This document shows, one piece after another, positions 50,815-60,302 of a DNA stretch of 64,000 nucleotides. The notes beneath the pieces are model-generated. The model worked only from the letters and a program-made list of their open reading frames with translations, was not told the DNA's origin and made no database searches. Within the stretch, counting starts at the first letter, position 1. Every line of letters starts with the position of its first letter. Made by a program: the position numbers and the translations under genes. The stretch covers positions 1-64,000 of the forward strand of contig NZ_CANLZZ010000003.1 of assembly GCF_947495725.1 (NCBI RefSeq). The letters run 5' to 3'. The stretch is from an uncultured Lutibacter sp. GTDB taxonomy: Bacteria > Bacteroidota > Bacteroidia > Flavobacteriales > Flavobacteriaceae.

Positions 50815-51914
50815 ATAGCAATTACAATTGTTTTATTAAAAATTTCTAAAACAGATTCTCCTGAATTTGCAATTTCCCCAATACTTAATATTCCAGAAGT
50901 TGGTGCTTTTTTTTCAACAACATTAAGTTCCATATCAAAACTATCTTGCATGTATAGCGCTCTTGAAATACAATCTAAACAAAAAGAAGTTTTTATTTGA
51001 CTTTTATCGCTATTTGAAAAAGCTTTCTCAGTTGCAGTTAGTGCACTTTGAAGTAGTGATTTTGTATTCCCATTCATTATTTCAATATATTCCCCTTCGT
51101 GTATTATATCAATTAAATATAGTTTATTTTTAAAAGTTTTATAGGGGTCCCTAACCACTTTTTCTGCATCTATTTTTGAAATTCCTAAAGGGTATGATTT
51201 AGCAATTTTAAAAAAATTAGTATTATTAAATTTCTTATTGGAGTGTAATTCAACAATTTCTTTATAAGTTTCAAAGGCAGGTTTCCAATTTATATCAATT
51301 ATTTCATTTTTAAATGTTTTAGTAACTTTTAGTGGAGTTGATATTGACTCCCAACCATGTGCTGCACCAATCGCAATTTTGTTGCTTGTCCATCCAATTA
51401 CAGCAGCGTTTTTGTGTAAACCATAATTATTTATAATGCAAGGGAATGAATTAAAACTTAAGGAACCTGCTCCACCACCAATATAGGTTGGATTTACACC
51501 AAAAAAATTAAATAAATTTTCAATAAAACGACTTTTGTTATCGCTTAATGCATCATAAAATACAAATAATGAACTTGAAGAATCTATGGAGTTTTGTTGA
51601 GTGGTTTTTAATTGTTTTAAAATAGATTCTGCAGAATTGGATAGTTTTATTAGTTGAGTGTTTAATTCAAATTGTAAAGGAATTAATAAAACACCAGTAA
51701 ACTGCCTATTACCTTTAAAAATTATTTCAGGAAATATACCACCAATTATAGGTTTGCTAATTTTGTTAAGAATTGGATTAAGCTCACTTTCATTGTAATG
51801 TTGTTCATCTGCCATAAAAAATAAAACAGACTTTACATTTTTATCATTTTCATAATTAAATAAATGACTTTTTAATGATGTAATATTTTGAGGGGGTAAA
51901 TATATCTCATTCAT
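50808..51914 (-). CDS. FIST-domain sensory protein
   Basis: The 368-residue protein fits FIST_N plus FIST_C domains: SVLFFMADEQHYNESELNPILNK, GGAGSLSFNSFPCIINNYGLHKNAAVIGWTSNKIAIGAAHGWESIS, and late CLDCISRALYMQD with the conserved Cys pair. FIST domains are proposed to bind amino acids or related ligands, or to bind nitric oxide with a haem partner, and often sit beside histidine kinases. The 7-base overlap with the kinase gene supports a sensor pair: FIST protein as the input unit, kinase as output. Confidence 0.88.
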   Translation of the reverse strand: MNEIYLPPQNITSLKSHLFNYENDKNVKSVLFFMADEQHYNESELNPILNKISKPIIGGIFPEIIFKGNRQFTGVLLIPLQFELNTQLIKLSNSAESILKQLKTTQQNSIDSSSSLFVFYDALSDNKSRFIENLFNFFGVNPTYIGGGAGSLSFNSFPCIINNYGLHKNAAVIGWTSNKIAIGAAHGWESISTPLKVTKTFKNEIIDINWKPAFETYKEIVELHSNKKFNNTNFFKIAKSYPLGISKIDAEKVVRDPYKTFKNKLYLIDIIHEGEYIEIMNGNTKSLLQSALTATEKAFSNSDKSQIKTSFCLDCISRALYMQDSFDMELNVVEKKAPTSGILSIGEIANSGESVLEIFNKTIVIAIW

Positions 51915-52029
51915 AAAATTTAAAAACTTTTAAAATAGTATAATAGTGGGCTTATTATAACTTTTTGTGTAACAACAATCTAATTTCAATAAAATAATTA
52001 GTTAAATATTAATAATCACATTAGGTTTT

Positions 52030-52350
52030 TTATTTAAACATATCCATTCCCGGAATGTTTGGCATTCCATCTTTAGCAGCTATTGCCAATTCATGTTCAC
52101 TAATATCGTTTGCTTTTGAAAGTGCTTTATTTAAGGCAATAATTAAATAATCTTCAATTTCTTCCTTGTCGGTAAGCTCTTCTGCAATTGAAATAGATTT
52201 TACATGTTTATTAGCTGTAACGGTAACCTTTACACTACCATTAGCAGAACTTTCATCAATTAAAACTGTATCCAATCTTTTTTTAGTGTCTTCTATTCGT
52301 TGTTGAGCTTCTTGCAATTTGCCCATCATTCCAGATAAATCTCCAAACAT
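52030..52350 (-). CDS. YbaB/EbfC nucleoid-associated protein
   Basis: From ATG 52350 the protein has 106 residues and reads [32 protein letters not shown], the typical YbaB start; the earlier ATG at 52383 lies in the promoter and is rejected. The protein forms a small dimer with a DNA-binding coiled region; in many bacteria it co-occurs with dnaX-recR, but not here. The C terminus ends [11 protein letters not shown], common in flavobacteria. Confidence 0.9.
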   Translation of the reverse strand: MFGDLSGMMGKLQEAQQRIEDTKKRLDTVLIDESSANGSVKVTVTANKHVKSISIAEELTDKEEIEDYLIIALNKALSKANDISEHELAIAAKDGMPNIPGMDMFK

Positions 52351-52368
52351 TTTTGTGTATTTTTTAAC

Positions 52369-52397
52369 TTGTTTAACATGCAAATATAGTACTTTTG
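52369..52397 (+). promoter_or_regulatory. Promoter of the oligopeptidase gene
   Basis: TTG (52369-52371), 18 bases, TACTTTTG (52390-52397), 24 bases upstream of ATG 52421. It is interleaved with the ybaB promoter on the other strand, so the two genes may compete for RNA polymerase. Confidence 0.65.
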
Positions 52398-52408
52398 CCG
52401 CTTAGCAA
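52381..52408 (-). promoter_or_regulatory. Promoter of the ybaB-like gene
   Basis: On the minus strand TTG (52406-52408), 17 bases, TATATTTG (52381-52388). The -7 element overlaps the ATG at 52383 of the longer frame, which decides for ATG 52350. It overlaps the divergent promoter of the peptidase gene. Confidence 0.7.
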
Positions 52409-52420
52409 AAATGTTTAATA

Positions 52421-54487
52421 ATGATAAATAAAGTACTTTCACCACCTAGTGTTGAGAAAATTGAAAAGAAATTAGAAATTCATGGTGATGTTAGAATTGA
52501 TAATTATTATTGGTTAAATGAGAAGGAAAATCCAAAAGTTATAGCATATTTAAATGCTGAAAATGATTTTTATAACCTAAAAACCGAACATACAAATAAA
52601 TTTCAAGAAGATTTATTTGATGAGATGAAATCTAGAATTAAAGAAGATGATGAGTCGGTTCCATATAAAAAGAATAAATATTTTTATATAACCCGATTTG
52701 AAAAAGGAAAACAATATCCAATTTATACTAGAAAAAAGCAATCATTAGAGGCAAAAGAAGAATTACTTTTTGATGTAAATATATTAGCTGAAGGATTTAA
52801 GTATTATAATTTAGCAGGGCTCTCTATTAGTTTAAATAATAAATATGCTGCCTTTGGAGTAGACACAGTAAGTAGAAGACAATATACCTTACAGTTTAAA
52901 AATTTGGAAACAGGTGAGTTATTTCCAGAAAAAATAGAAAACACCACTGGAGGAGCAACTTGGGCCGCTGATAACAAAACAGTATTTTATACTCAAAAAA
53001 ATCCAACCACATTAAGAGGTGAAAAAATATTTAGACATGTGTTAGGTACTGACCCTTCACTTGATGTTGAAATTTTTTACGAAGACCAAGAAGCATTTAG
53101 CACTTATGTTTATCGATCAAAATCTGATGAATATATAATTATAGGATCACATAGCACAGTATCTACAGAATATCGATATTTAGAAGCTAACAATCCAAAT
53201 GGGGATTTTAAAATATTTCAACCTAGAGAAAGAGATTTGGAATATAGTATAGCTCATTATAATGGTTATTTTTACGTATTAACGAATAAGGATAATGCAA
53301 CTAATTTTAAATTAATGAGGGCTTCAAATAGTAAAACATTAAAAGAAAGTTGGGAAGAAGTTATTCCTCATAGAGAAGATGTTTTATTGGAGGATATTTC
53401 TATTTTTAAAAACTTTTTAGTAGTTGAAGAACGAAGTAATGGATTAAATAAAATAAGAATAATCCGCTGGGATAAAACAGAAGATTTTTATTTACCATTT
53501 GAAGAGGAAACATATTCAGCTGGAGTTTACTTTAATCCCGAATTTGATACTAACATAATACGTTATGGCTATAATTCAATGACTACACCTAGTTCGGTAA
53601 TAGATTTTAATGTAGACACAAAAGATAAGGAAGTTAAAAAGGAGCAACAAGTTTTAGGTGGAAAATTCGAAAAGAGTAATTACAAAAGTGAACGATTATG
53701 GGCAAATGGAAGAGATGGAGTAAAAATACCAATTTCTTTAGTATATAATAAGAATACTAAAATTTCAAAAGACACACCATTATTATTATACGGTTATGGA
53801 TCTTATGGACATACAATAGATGCTGGTTTTAGTACAACACGATTAAGTTTATTGGATAGAGGATTTATATTTGCAATTGCACATGTTAGAGGAAGTGAAT
53901 ATTTAGGTCGTAATTGGTACGAAAATGGAAAATTATTAAACAAACACAATACTTTCTATGATTTTATCGATTGCTCAAAATATTTAATTGAGCATAAGTA
54001 TACTTCAAAAGAACATTTATATGCTAGTGGAGGATCAGCAGGTGGATTATTAATGGGAGCAATAATTAATATGAATCCAGAATTGTACAATGGCGTATTG
54101 GCTTCGGTTCCATTTGTAGATGTTGTTACAACAATGTTAGATGATAGTATTCCATTAACTACAGGAGAATATGATGAGTGGGGAAATCCAAATGAAGAAA
54201 AATACTATAATTGCATGAAATCTTATTCTCCATATGATAATGTTAAACCACAAAAGTATCCAAATATGTTGGTTACAACTGGTTTACACGATTCTCAAGT
54301 ACAATATTTTGAACCTGCAAAATGGGTAGCGAAACTTAGAGAGTTAAAAACAGATACAAATATTTTAATAATGCATACTAATATGGAAGCAGGTCACGGG
54401 GGTGCATCGGGAAGATTTGACGCCCTAAAAGAAGTAGCTCGAGATTATAGTTTTATACTAGATTTGGAAGGAATAAATGCTATTTAA
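52421..54487 (+). CDS. Oligopeptidase B-like S9 family peptidase
   Basis: The 688-residue enzyme has the length of oligopeptidase B. A beta-propeller domain spans about 70-400 (YYWLNEKENPKVIAYL, GGATWAADNKTVFYTQ). The alpha/beta-hydrolase domain follows: GYGSYGHTIDAGFSTTRLSLLDRGF, the nucleophile Ser in GGSAGGLL, Asp in the TTGLHDSQVQYFEP region and His in NMEAGHGGASGRF. It cuts small peptides, in this subfamily after basic residues. It has no signal peptide, so it is cytoplasmic. It stands alone with its own promoter. Confidence 0.93.
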   Translation: MINKVLSPPSVEKIEKKLEIHGDVRIDNYYWLNEKENPKVIAYLNAENDFYNLKTEHTNKFQEDLFDEMKSRIKEDDESVPYKKNKYFYITRFEKGKQYPIYTRKKQSLEAKEELLFDVNILAEGFKYYNLAGLSISLNNKYAAFGVDTVSRRQYTLQFKNLETGELFPEKIENTTGGATWAADNKTVFYTQKNPTTLRGEKIFRHVLGTDPSLDVEIFYEDQEAFSTYVYRSKSDEYIIIGSHSTVSTEYRYLEANNPNGDFKIFQPRERDLEYSIAHYNGYFYVLTNKDNATNFKLMRASNSKTLKESWEEVIPHREDVLLEDISIFKNFLVVEERSNGLNKIRIIRWDKTEDFYLPFEEETYSAGVYFNPEFDTNIIRYGYNSMTTPSSVIDFNVDTKDKEVKKEQQVLGGKFEKSNYKSERLWANGRDGVKIPISLVYNKNTKISKDTPLLLYGYGSYGHTIDAGFSTTRLSLLDRGFIFAIAHVRGSEYLGRNWYENGKLLNKHNTFYDFIDCSKYLIEHKYTSKEHLYASGGSAGGLLMGAIINMNPELYNGVLASVPFVDVVTTMLDDSIPLTTGEYDEWGNPNEEKYYNCMKSYSPYDNVKPQKYPNMLVTTGLHDSQVQYFEPAKWVAKLRELKTDTNILIMHTNMEAGHGGASGRFDALKEVARDYSFILDLEGINAI

Positions 54488-54497
54488 AAAAAAATAT

Positions 54498-54505
54498 TAA
54501 ATTTG
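54498..54505 (+). promoter_or_regulatory. -7 element before the cysteine-synthase-like gene
   Basis: TAAATTTG matches TAnnTTTG and lies 66 bases before ATG 54572. The -33 TTG is not clear. Confidence 0.5.
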
Positions 54506-54571
54506 CATGTTAGAAAATTAATAATAGTTCAAATAGTTACATAATTTAATATTTGAATTAAACTCTAAAAA

Positions 54572-55609
54572 ATGAAGCAAAATACTGGAATAAGTAACAA
54601 TATTTTAGATCTAATTGGTGATACACCTCTTATAAAATTAAACAAAATTACAAATAATCTTCCCGGTAAATTTTATGCAAAGTATGAAGGGTTTAACCCT
54701 GGACATTCTATGAAAGATAGAATTGCACTGCATATAATTGAAGAAGCTGAAAGACAAGGATTGCTAAAAGAAGGAAGTACAATAATAGAAACTACCTCTG
54801 GTAATACTGGCTTCAGTATGGCAATGGTAAGTATAATAAAAGGATACAAATGTATTTTAGCAGTTACATCTAAAGCTTCAATAGGTAAAATTAACATGTT
54901 AAAAGCAATGGGAGCACAAGTTTATGTTTGTCCAGCACATGTTAAAGCAGACGATCCAAGATCTTACTATGAAGTAGCAAAGAGATTGCATTCCGAAACA
55001 GCAAATTCATTATACATTAATCAATATTTTAATAAATTAAATACCGAAGCTCATTATAATTCTACAGGTCCAGAAATTTGGAAGCAAACAAACGGAGAAA
55101 TAACACATTTAGTAGCTGCAAGTGGAACTGGAGGAACAATTTCTGGGGTTTCTAAGTTTTTAAAAGAACAAAATCCAAAAATAAAAACGTTAGGTGTTGA
55201 TGCATTTGGATCAATTTTAAAGAAATTTCATGAAACTAAGGAATTTGATAAAAATGAAATTTATCCTTACAGAATTGAAGGATTAGGAAAAAACCTGATT
55301 CCAACGGCTACAGATTTTGATGTAATAGATATATTTGAGAAAGTTACAGATGAAGCTGCAGCCCATAGAGCTCGAGAATTAGCCGTTACAGAAGGTTTAT
55401 TTACAGGTTATACAAGTGGCGCCATTATACAAGCTACTATGCAATACGCTGAAAAAGGAATGTTCGATGAAAATTCAAAAGTAGTTTTAGTACTTCCAGA
55501 TCACGGATCTAGATATATGGAAAAAATATATAGTGATGATTGGATGGATGAGCAAGGCTTTTTTGATACAGAAAAACAAGCTAAAGGTAAAGTAGAATTT
55601 ATTAAATAA
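54572..55609 (+). CDS. PLP-dependent cysteine-synthase-family enzyme, possible cysteate synthase
   Basis: The 345-residue fold-type II PLP enzyme has the phosphate loop [13 protein letters not shown], the catalytic Lys in [12 protein letters not shown], and [16 protein letters not shown]. It would first be called a cysteine synthase, but the region around the substrate loop differs from classical CysK, the sequence has a family-specific tail ([17 protein letters not shown]), and the next gene on the same strand encodes an alpha-oxoamine-synthase-type enzyme. In sulfonolipid-making Bacteroidota such a pair makes cysteate and joins it to a fatty acyl group. Function as a cysteate synthase is an inference from this neighbourhood. 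Confidence 0.85.
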   Translation: MKQNTGISNNILDLIGDTPLIKLNKITNNLPGKFYAKYEGFNPGHSMKDRIALHIIEEAERQGLLKEGSTIIETTSGNTGFSMAMVSIIKGYKCILAVTSKASIGKINMLKAMGAQVYVCPAHVKADDPRSYYEVAKRLHSETANSLYINQYFNKLNTEAHYNSTGPEIWKQTNGEITHLVAASGTGGTISGVSKFLKEQNPKIKTLGVDAFGSILKKFHETKEFDKNEIYPYRIEGLGKNLIPTATDFDVIDIFEKVTDEAAAHRARELAVTEGLFTGYTSGAIIQATMQYAEKGMFDENSKVVLVLPDHGSRYMEKIYSDDWMDEQGFFDTEKQAKGKVEFIK

Positions 55610-55630
55610 AATATTTTAGAAAAAAATAAA

Positions 55631-55669
55631 AAAAGAGGTCTAAATTAATTTTTTAGACCTCTTTTTTTT
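55631..55669 (+). terminator. Terminator after the cysteine-synthase-like gene
   Basis: AAAAGAGGTCTAAA (55631-55644) pairs with TTTAGACCTCTTTT (55652-55665), a 14-bp stem ending in T's. A strong terminator, so the next gene has its own promoter. Confidence 0.9.
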
Positions 55670-55682
55670 GTATTATTTAGAT

Positions 55683-55713
55683 TTGAATAGCACAAAAAAA
55701 ATACCGTACTTTG
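55683..55713 (+). promoter_or_regulatory. Promoter of the acyltransferase-type gene
   Basis: TTG (55683-55685) is followed after 21 bases by TACTTTG, a one-base-short version of TAnnTTTG. It lies about 50 bases upstream of ATG 55765 and is the only candidate after the preceding strong terminator. Confidence 0.45.
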
Positions 55714-55764
55714 CAGCATTAAAGAAATAGTATAAAATATTATTTCTTTGTCAAATTTATATAT

Positions 55765-57009
55765 ATGAAAGATTTATTTGAAAGAATAGTTAAAGATAAG
55801 GGACCATTAGGAAAATGGGCAAAACAAGCAGAAGGTTATTATGTTTTTCCAAAGTTAGAAGGAGAAATTTCTAATAGAATGACGTTTAACGGAAAAAAGG
55901 TAATTACTTGGAGTATAAACGATTATTTAGGCTTATCTAATCATCCTGAGGTTAGAAAAGCAGATGCTGAAGCAGCTGCAGAATATGGAATGGCATATCC
56001 AATGGGAGCAAGAATGATGTCTGGTCATACGGTATATCACGAGCAATTAGAGAAAGAATGTGCTGAATTTGTCAATAAAGAATCGGCATATTTAGTAAAT
56101 TTCGGGTATCAAGGTATGGTGTCTGCAATTGACGCTTTAGTTAGTAAAAACGATGTAATTGTTTATGATATAGATGCACATGCATGTATAATTGACGGTG
56201 TTCGTTTACACCCAGGCAAACGATTTACCTTTCAACATAATGACGTAGAAAGTTTAGAAGTAATGTTAAAGCGTGCTACTAAAATTGCAAACGAATCTAA
56301 TGGAGGAATCTTAGTTATTTCTGAAGGTGTTTTTGGAATGCGCGGAGAACAAGGAAAGTTAAAAGAAATTGTTGCTTTAAAGAAAAAGTATAACTTTAGA
56401 TTATTAGTAGACGATGCTCATGGTTTTGGAACTTTAGGTGAGAACGGTAAAGGAGCTGGTTTCGAACAAGGTGTTCAAGATGATATAGATGTATATTTTG
56501 CAACTTTTGCGAAATCCATGGCAGGTATTGGAGCGTTTTTTGCTGCTGATAAAGATATTATTCAGTATTTGCAATACAATATGCGTTCTCAAATGTTCGC
56601 AAAATCGTTGCCTATGGCAATGGTTAAAGGAGCTTTAAAACGTTTGGATATGATTCGTACAATGCCCGAACTTAAGGATAAGCTTTGGGAAAATGTAAAT
56701 GCATTGCAAAACGGTTTAAAAGAGAATGGATTTAATATAGGAAATACAAATACTTGTGTTACTCCAGTATTTTTAGAGGGAGATATTCCAGAAGCAATGG
56801 CAATGGTTAACGATTTAAGAGAAAATTATGGAATATTTTGTTCAATAGTTGTTTACCCAGTAATTCCTAAAGGATTAATTATTTTAAGATTAATACCAAC
56901 AGCAACACATACATTAGAGGATGTAAAAGTTACAATTGAGTCTTTTTCTGCAATTAGAGAAAAACTTGAAAAAGGAATTTATAAACGAATTGCAGCTTCA
57001 ATGGCTTAA
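55765..57009 (+). CDS. Alpha-oxoamine synthase-family PLP enzyme (KBL/SPT-like; possible cysteate acyltransferase)
   Basis: The 414-residue protein is a member of the alpha-oxoamine synthases, which condense an acyl thioester with an amino acid: INDYLGLSNHPEVR, DIDAHACIIDGVR, LLVDDAHGFGTLGENGKG with the PLP aspartate, and ATFAKSMAGIGAFFA with the Schiff-base Lys. Relatives include glycine C-acetyltransferase (Kbl), serine palmitoyltransferase, and the cysteate acyltransferase of sulfonolipid synthesis. The cysteine-synthase-like gene upstream favours the last choice, but Spt-like sphingolipid synthesis is also common in Bacteroidota. Substrate not decided. Confidence 0.88.
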   Translation: MKDLFERIVKDKGPLGKWAKQAEGYYVFPKLEGEISNRMTFNGKKVITWSINDYLGLSNHPEVRKADAEAAAEYGMAYPMGARMMSGHTVYHEQLEKECAEFVNKESAYLVNFGYQGMVSAIDALVSKNDVIVYDIDAHACIIDGVRLHPGKRFTFQHNDVESLEVMLKRATKIANESNGGILVISEGVFGMRGEQGKLKEIVALKKKYNFRLLVDDAHGFGTLGENGKGAGFEQGVQDDIDVYFATFAKSMAGIGAFFAADKDIIQYLQYNMRSQMFAKSLPMAMVKGALKRLDMIRTMPELKDKLWENVNALQNGLKENGFNIGNTNTCVTPVFLEGDIPEAMAMVNDLRENYGIFCSIVVYPVIPKGLIILRLIPTATHTLEDVKVTIESFSAIREKLEKGIYKRIAASMA

Positions 57010-57024
57010 TTTATTATAAATTAT

Positions 57025-57060
57025 AAAAAAACCTTTTAGAATTTCTAAAAGGTTTTTTTT
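57025..57060. terminator. Bidirectional terminator between acyltransferase and FNR-type genes
   Basis: AAAAAACCTTTTAG pairs with CTAAAAGGTTTTTT around 5 bases, with T-runs in both directions, between two converging genes. Confidence 0.9.
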
Positions 57061-57083
57061 TATTTTAAAATAGACGATTTAAT

Positions 57084-57770
57084 TTAATAGCCTTCAGAAA
57101 TGTTTTTTAAGGCGTTTTTATTCGAAATTTTTATTCTTTTACCAATCAAATCTATTACTCCATCTTTTTTAAGGTTTGATAATAACCTAATAGCAGACTC
57201 TGTTGCAGTTCCAATAGTATTCGCAATTTCCTCCCTAGTTAATAACACATCAATACAACCTTCATTATCAACACCAAAAATATCTTCAAGGTGAAGTAAA
57301 GTCTCCGCTAATCTATCTTTTACCGGTTTTTGAGCCATTTGAGATATTGAAGTGTTTGCTTCGTTTAATTGGTGAGAAATATTTTTCATTAAACTTAAAG
57401 AAAACAAGTTGTTTTCTTTAATGGTATCCATAATATCTCCTTTAGGTATAAAACACACATGCATATCTTCAAGAGCTATGGCATTTAAACCAACTAATTC
57501 TTCACTTAAAATGGAACGATGCCCTAAAATATCACCACCTTTTATAAATTTTATAATTTGCTCTTTCCCGTTGGTATTTAATTTTGTTAATTTACCTTTA
57601 CCATCTTTAATGCAGTACAAACCGTTTATTGCATTTCCTTCTGTCATTAAATTCTCTCCTTTTTTTATAATAAGAGATGTTTTATGCTCCGAAATACATT
57701 CTAATTCTTCATTAGTTAAAGTTTTAAGAGCATTAAATCTTTTTATAATACATTGCCTGCAGTTCGACAT
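57084..57770 (-). CDS. Crp/FNR-family transcription regulator
   Basis: The 228-residue protein has a cyclic-nucleotide-binding-type N domain (LIIKKGENLMTEGNAINGLYCIKDGKGKL), a long dimer helix, and an HTH: LTREEIANTIGTATESAIRLLSNL. The recognition helix keeps E and R at the FNR-specific positions (E-x3-R) but has Ile where E. coli FNR has Ser212. The N terminus has a Cys pair, SNCRQC, with further Cys at about 53 and 105, so a cluster-based oxygen sensor is possible but not proven. It is divergent from ccoI, with an FNR-like palindrome in the gap (57812-57825). Confidence 0.88.
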   Translation of the reverse strand: MSNCRQCIIKRFNALKTLTNEELECISEHKTSLIIKKGENLMTEGNAINGLYCIKDGKGKLTKLNTNGKEQIIKFIKGGDILGHRSILSEELVGLNAIALEDMHVCFIPKGDIMDTIKENNLFSLSLMKNISHQLNEANTSISQMAQKPVKDRLAETLLHLEDIFGVDNEGCIDVLLTREEIANTIGTATESAIRLLSNLKKDGVIDLIGKRIKISNKNALKNISEGY

Positions 57771-57811
57771 ATTTATGCTATTGTGTTAATTGCGCTAATG
57801 TACGAAATAAA

Positions 57812-57825
57812 ATGATTTTTATCAT
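57812..57825 (+). promoter_or_regulatory. FNR-type palindrome upstream of ccoI
   Basis: ATGAT-N4-ATCAT, centred 32 bases upstream of the centre of the TAGTTTTG element at 57847-57854, i.e. near -41.5, the class II activator position. It also lies 42 bases before the FNR-type gene ATG on the other strand, so it could give autoregulation. Confidence 0.75.
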
Positions 57826-57846
57826 ATTTTAAAAGGAATAAATCAA

Positions 57847-57854
57847 TAGTTTTG
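57847..57854 (+). promoter_or_regulatory. -7 element of ccoI
   Basis: TAGTTTTG matches TAnnTTTG and is followed by TGTCGAAA. There is no good TTG at -33, consistent with an activator-dependent promoter using the palindrome above. Confidence 0.65.
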
Positions 57855-57872
57855 TGTCGAAATTAGTTTAAG

Positions 57873-60242
57873 ATGAGTTTAAATAATTGTTATCACTGTG
57901 GTACAGATTGTGGTAAAAATCCAATAATATTTAATGAAAAGTATTTTTGTTGTAATGGTTGCAAAACTGTTTACGAGATTTTAAATACCAATGAATTAAA
58001 TTGTTATTATGATTTAGAATCGGCTCCAGGAACAATACCTAAAGATATAAAAGGGAAGTACAATTATTTAGAAAATGAAGAAATAATTGAAAAACTTTTG
58101 GAGTTTTCTGATGGTGAAACATCGGTGCTTGAATTATTTATTCCAAGTATTCATTGTAGTTCATGTATTTGGGTGTTGGAAAATTTAAGTAAGTTAAATA
58201 GTGGTGTAACAACCTCAATGGTAAATTTCCCAAAAAAAATACTTCGTATAACTTTTAAAAATGAAAGAACCAATTTAAAAGAATTGGTAGAGTTGATAAC
58301 TTCAATAGGTTACGAGCCCTATATTAGTTTAGAAGATGCAGATAATAAAGATAACAAGGTAGATAAAACATTAATTTATCAAGTTTCAATAGCAGCTTTT
58401 GCTTTTGGAAATATAATGTTGCTATCTTTTCCCGAATATTTTGAGGTTGATGAGTTTTGGCTTGAAAAATATAAACATTTGTTTAGATGGTTAATGTTTA
58501 CAATGGCAGTTCCTGTGGTATTTTATTCTGCAAAGGATTATTTTATTTCGGCTTATAAAGGGTTAAAGCATTGGATTTTAAATATTGATGTTCCAATAGC
58601 ATTAGGAATTTCAGTTTTGTTTTTTAGAAGTTCCTATGAAATTTTATTTGATTTAGGTTCTGGTTTTTTCGATAGCCTTTCAGGGTTGGTTTTCTTTTTA
58701 TTATTAGGAAAGTATTTTCAACAAAAAACATATAGTTTTTTATCCTTCGAAAGAGATTATAAATCCTATTTTCCAATTGCGGTTACCTTAATAAAAAATG
58801 ATATTGAAACAAATGTACCTGTAAAAAACATAAAAAAAGGTGATCGACTTTTAATTAGAAATGAAGAATTAATTCCAGTTGATGGGATTTTAATTAACGG
58901 TAATGCAGCTATTGATTATAGTTTTGTAACTGGTGAATCCGTGCCAGTATCGAAACAATCTGGCGATAAATTATTTGCAGGAGGAAAGCAAACTTCTGGC
59001 GCAATTGAAATGGAAGTTATTAGTAGCATTTCCCAAAGTTATTTAACTCAATTATGGAGTAATGATGTATTTAATAAAAAAACAGCCGTTACAATAAAAA
59101 ACATTACAGATAGCATAAGTAAATATTTTACTATTGCAATTTTATCAATTGCACTTGTGGCCGGAATATTTTGGTATAATTATAATGCATCAATGGCTTT
59201 TAATGTAGTTACCGCTGTATTAATTATTGCTTGTCCTTGTGCTTTAGCGTTATCTGCTCCATTTGCCTTTGGAAATATGTTAAGAATATTTGGTTATAAA
59301 AAATTCTACTTAAAAAATACTGAGACTATTGAAAGTATATCGAAAATTGACACCATTATATTTGATAAAACAGGAACAATAACAACTAATGATAAAACAC
59401 AATTATTATATGAAGGAGAAAACCTTTCTGGAAAAGAATTAAAAAGCTTGAAAAATATTTTAAGAGCCTCAAATCATCCATTAAGTAGATCTCTTTACGA
59501 GTATTTGCAGGTATCTCCAAGTAGCACAGAGCCTTCTAGTTTTAATGAAATTTTAGGGAAAGGTATTGAAGCTACTATTAATAATATTGATTTTAAAATA
59601 GGTTCTGCAAGTTTTCTTCAGGTTGAGGTGAAAAAGTTAGAAGAAACGGCTATTTATATTAAAATCAATAATCATTTTAAAGGGGTATTTCTTTTTAAGA
59701 ATTCATACAGAAAAGGAACTAAAGAGGTGTTTAATAAATTATCAAAAAAGTATAATCTGGTTATATTGTCTGGGGATAATGAAGGAGAAAGGGAGAATTT
59801 AGATAAGTTATTGCCAAAAAATACAAAGTTATATTTTAACCAAAAGCCAGAAGATAAATTAAATTTTATTAAAAATATTCAAAAATCGGGAAAACAAGTA
59901 ATGATGATAGGAGATGGATTAAATGATGCTGGTGCTTTGGCGCAAAGTAATGTAGGGATAGCAATTTCGGAAGATGTAAATGTGTTTACCCCAGCTTGCG
60001 ATGCAATTTTAGATGCACAACTTTTTGATAAGCTCCCAGTTTTTGTATCACTTTCTATTAAAACTATTAAAATTATAAAAGCAAGTTTTGTACTGTCTTT
60101 AGGCTATAATCTTATTGGAATGTACTTTGCTTTAAATGGTTTGCTTACGCCGGTAGTTGCAGCAATTCTTATGCCTTTAAGTTCTATAACCATAGTTGTA
60201 TTTGTTACAATTCTTACTAACTTTGTTTCAAGAAGAATTTAA
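57873..60242 (+). CDS. ccoI: Copper-type P1B ATPase, CcoI/FixI family
   Basis: The 789-residue ATPase pumps Cu ions for assembly of the CuB centre in cbb3 oxidase. It begins with a Cys-rich metal domain (NNCYHCGTDCG...FCCNGCKTVYEIL), then an HMA domain with CSSC (95-98). The ion channel motif CPC (454-456), the phosphorylation site DKTGT (from Asp498), and MMIGDGLNDAGALAQSNVGIAI are all present. About eight membrane helices fit the type. It heads the gene set ccoI-ccoS-ccoNO-ccoQ-ccoP-ccoG, divergent from the FNR-like gene. Confidence 0.95.
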   Translation: MSLNNCYHCGTDCGKNPIIFNEKYFCCNGCKTVYEILNTNELNCYYDLESAPGTIPKDIKGKYNYLENEEIIEKLLEFSDGETSVLELFIPSIHCSSCIWVLENLSKLNSGVTTSMVNFPKKILRITFKNERTNLKELVELITSIGYEPYISLEDADNKDNKVDKTLIYQVSIAAFAFGNIMLLSFPEYFEVDEFWLEKYKHLFRWLMFTMAVPVVFYSAKDYFISAYKGLKHWILNIDVPIALGISVLFFRSSYEILFDLGSGFFDSLSGLVFFLLLGKYFQQKTYSFLSFERDYKSYFPIAVTLIKNDIETNVPVKNIKKGDRLLIRNEELIPVDGILINGNAAIDYSFVTGESVPVSKQSGDKLFAGGKQTSGAIEMEVISSISQSYLTQLWSNDVFNKKTAVTIKNITDSISKYFTIAILSIALVAGIFWYNYNASMAFNVVTAVLIIACPCALALSAPFAFGNMLRIFGYKKFYLKNTETIESISKIDTIIFDKTGTITTNDKTQLLYEGENLSGKELKSLKNILRASNHPLSRSLYEYLQVSPSSTEPSSFNEILGKGIEATINNIDFKIGSASFLQVEVKKLEETAIYIKINNHFKGVFLFKNSYRKGTKEVFNKLSKKYNLVILSGDNEGERENLDKLLPKNTKLYFNQKPEDKLNFIKNIQKSGKQVMMIGDGLNDAGALAQSNVGIAISEDVNVFTPACDAILDAQLFDKLPVFVSLSIKTIKIIKASFVLSLGYNLIGMYFALNGLLTPVVAAILMPLSSITIVVFVTILTNFVSRRI

Positions 60243-60262
60243 AAATACATTCAACGAATTTC

Positions 60263-60286
60263 ATAATATGATAATTATCATATTAT
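60263..60286. promoter_or_regulatory. 24-bp palindrome with FNR-type core upstream of ccoS
   Basis: The palindrome is perfect over 24 bp, centred between 60274 and 60275, with the core ATGAT-AATT-ATCAT. It lies 32 bases upstream of the centre of the -7 element at 60303-60310, the same spacing as at ccoI. It should be the activator site of the cbb3 structural operon. Confidence 0.75.
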
Positions 60287-60302
60287 TTATGTTAAAAATT
60301 TT

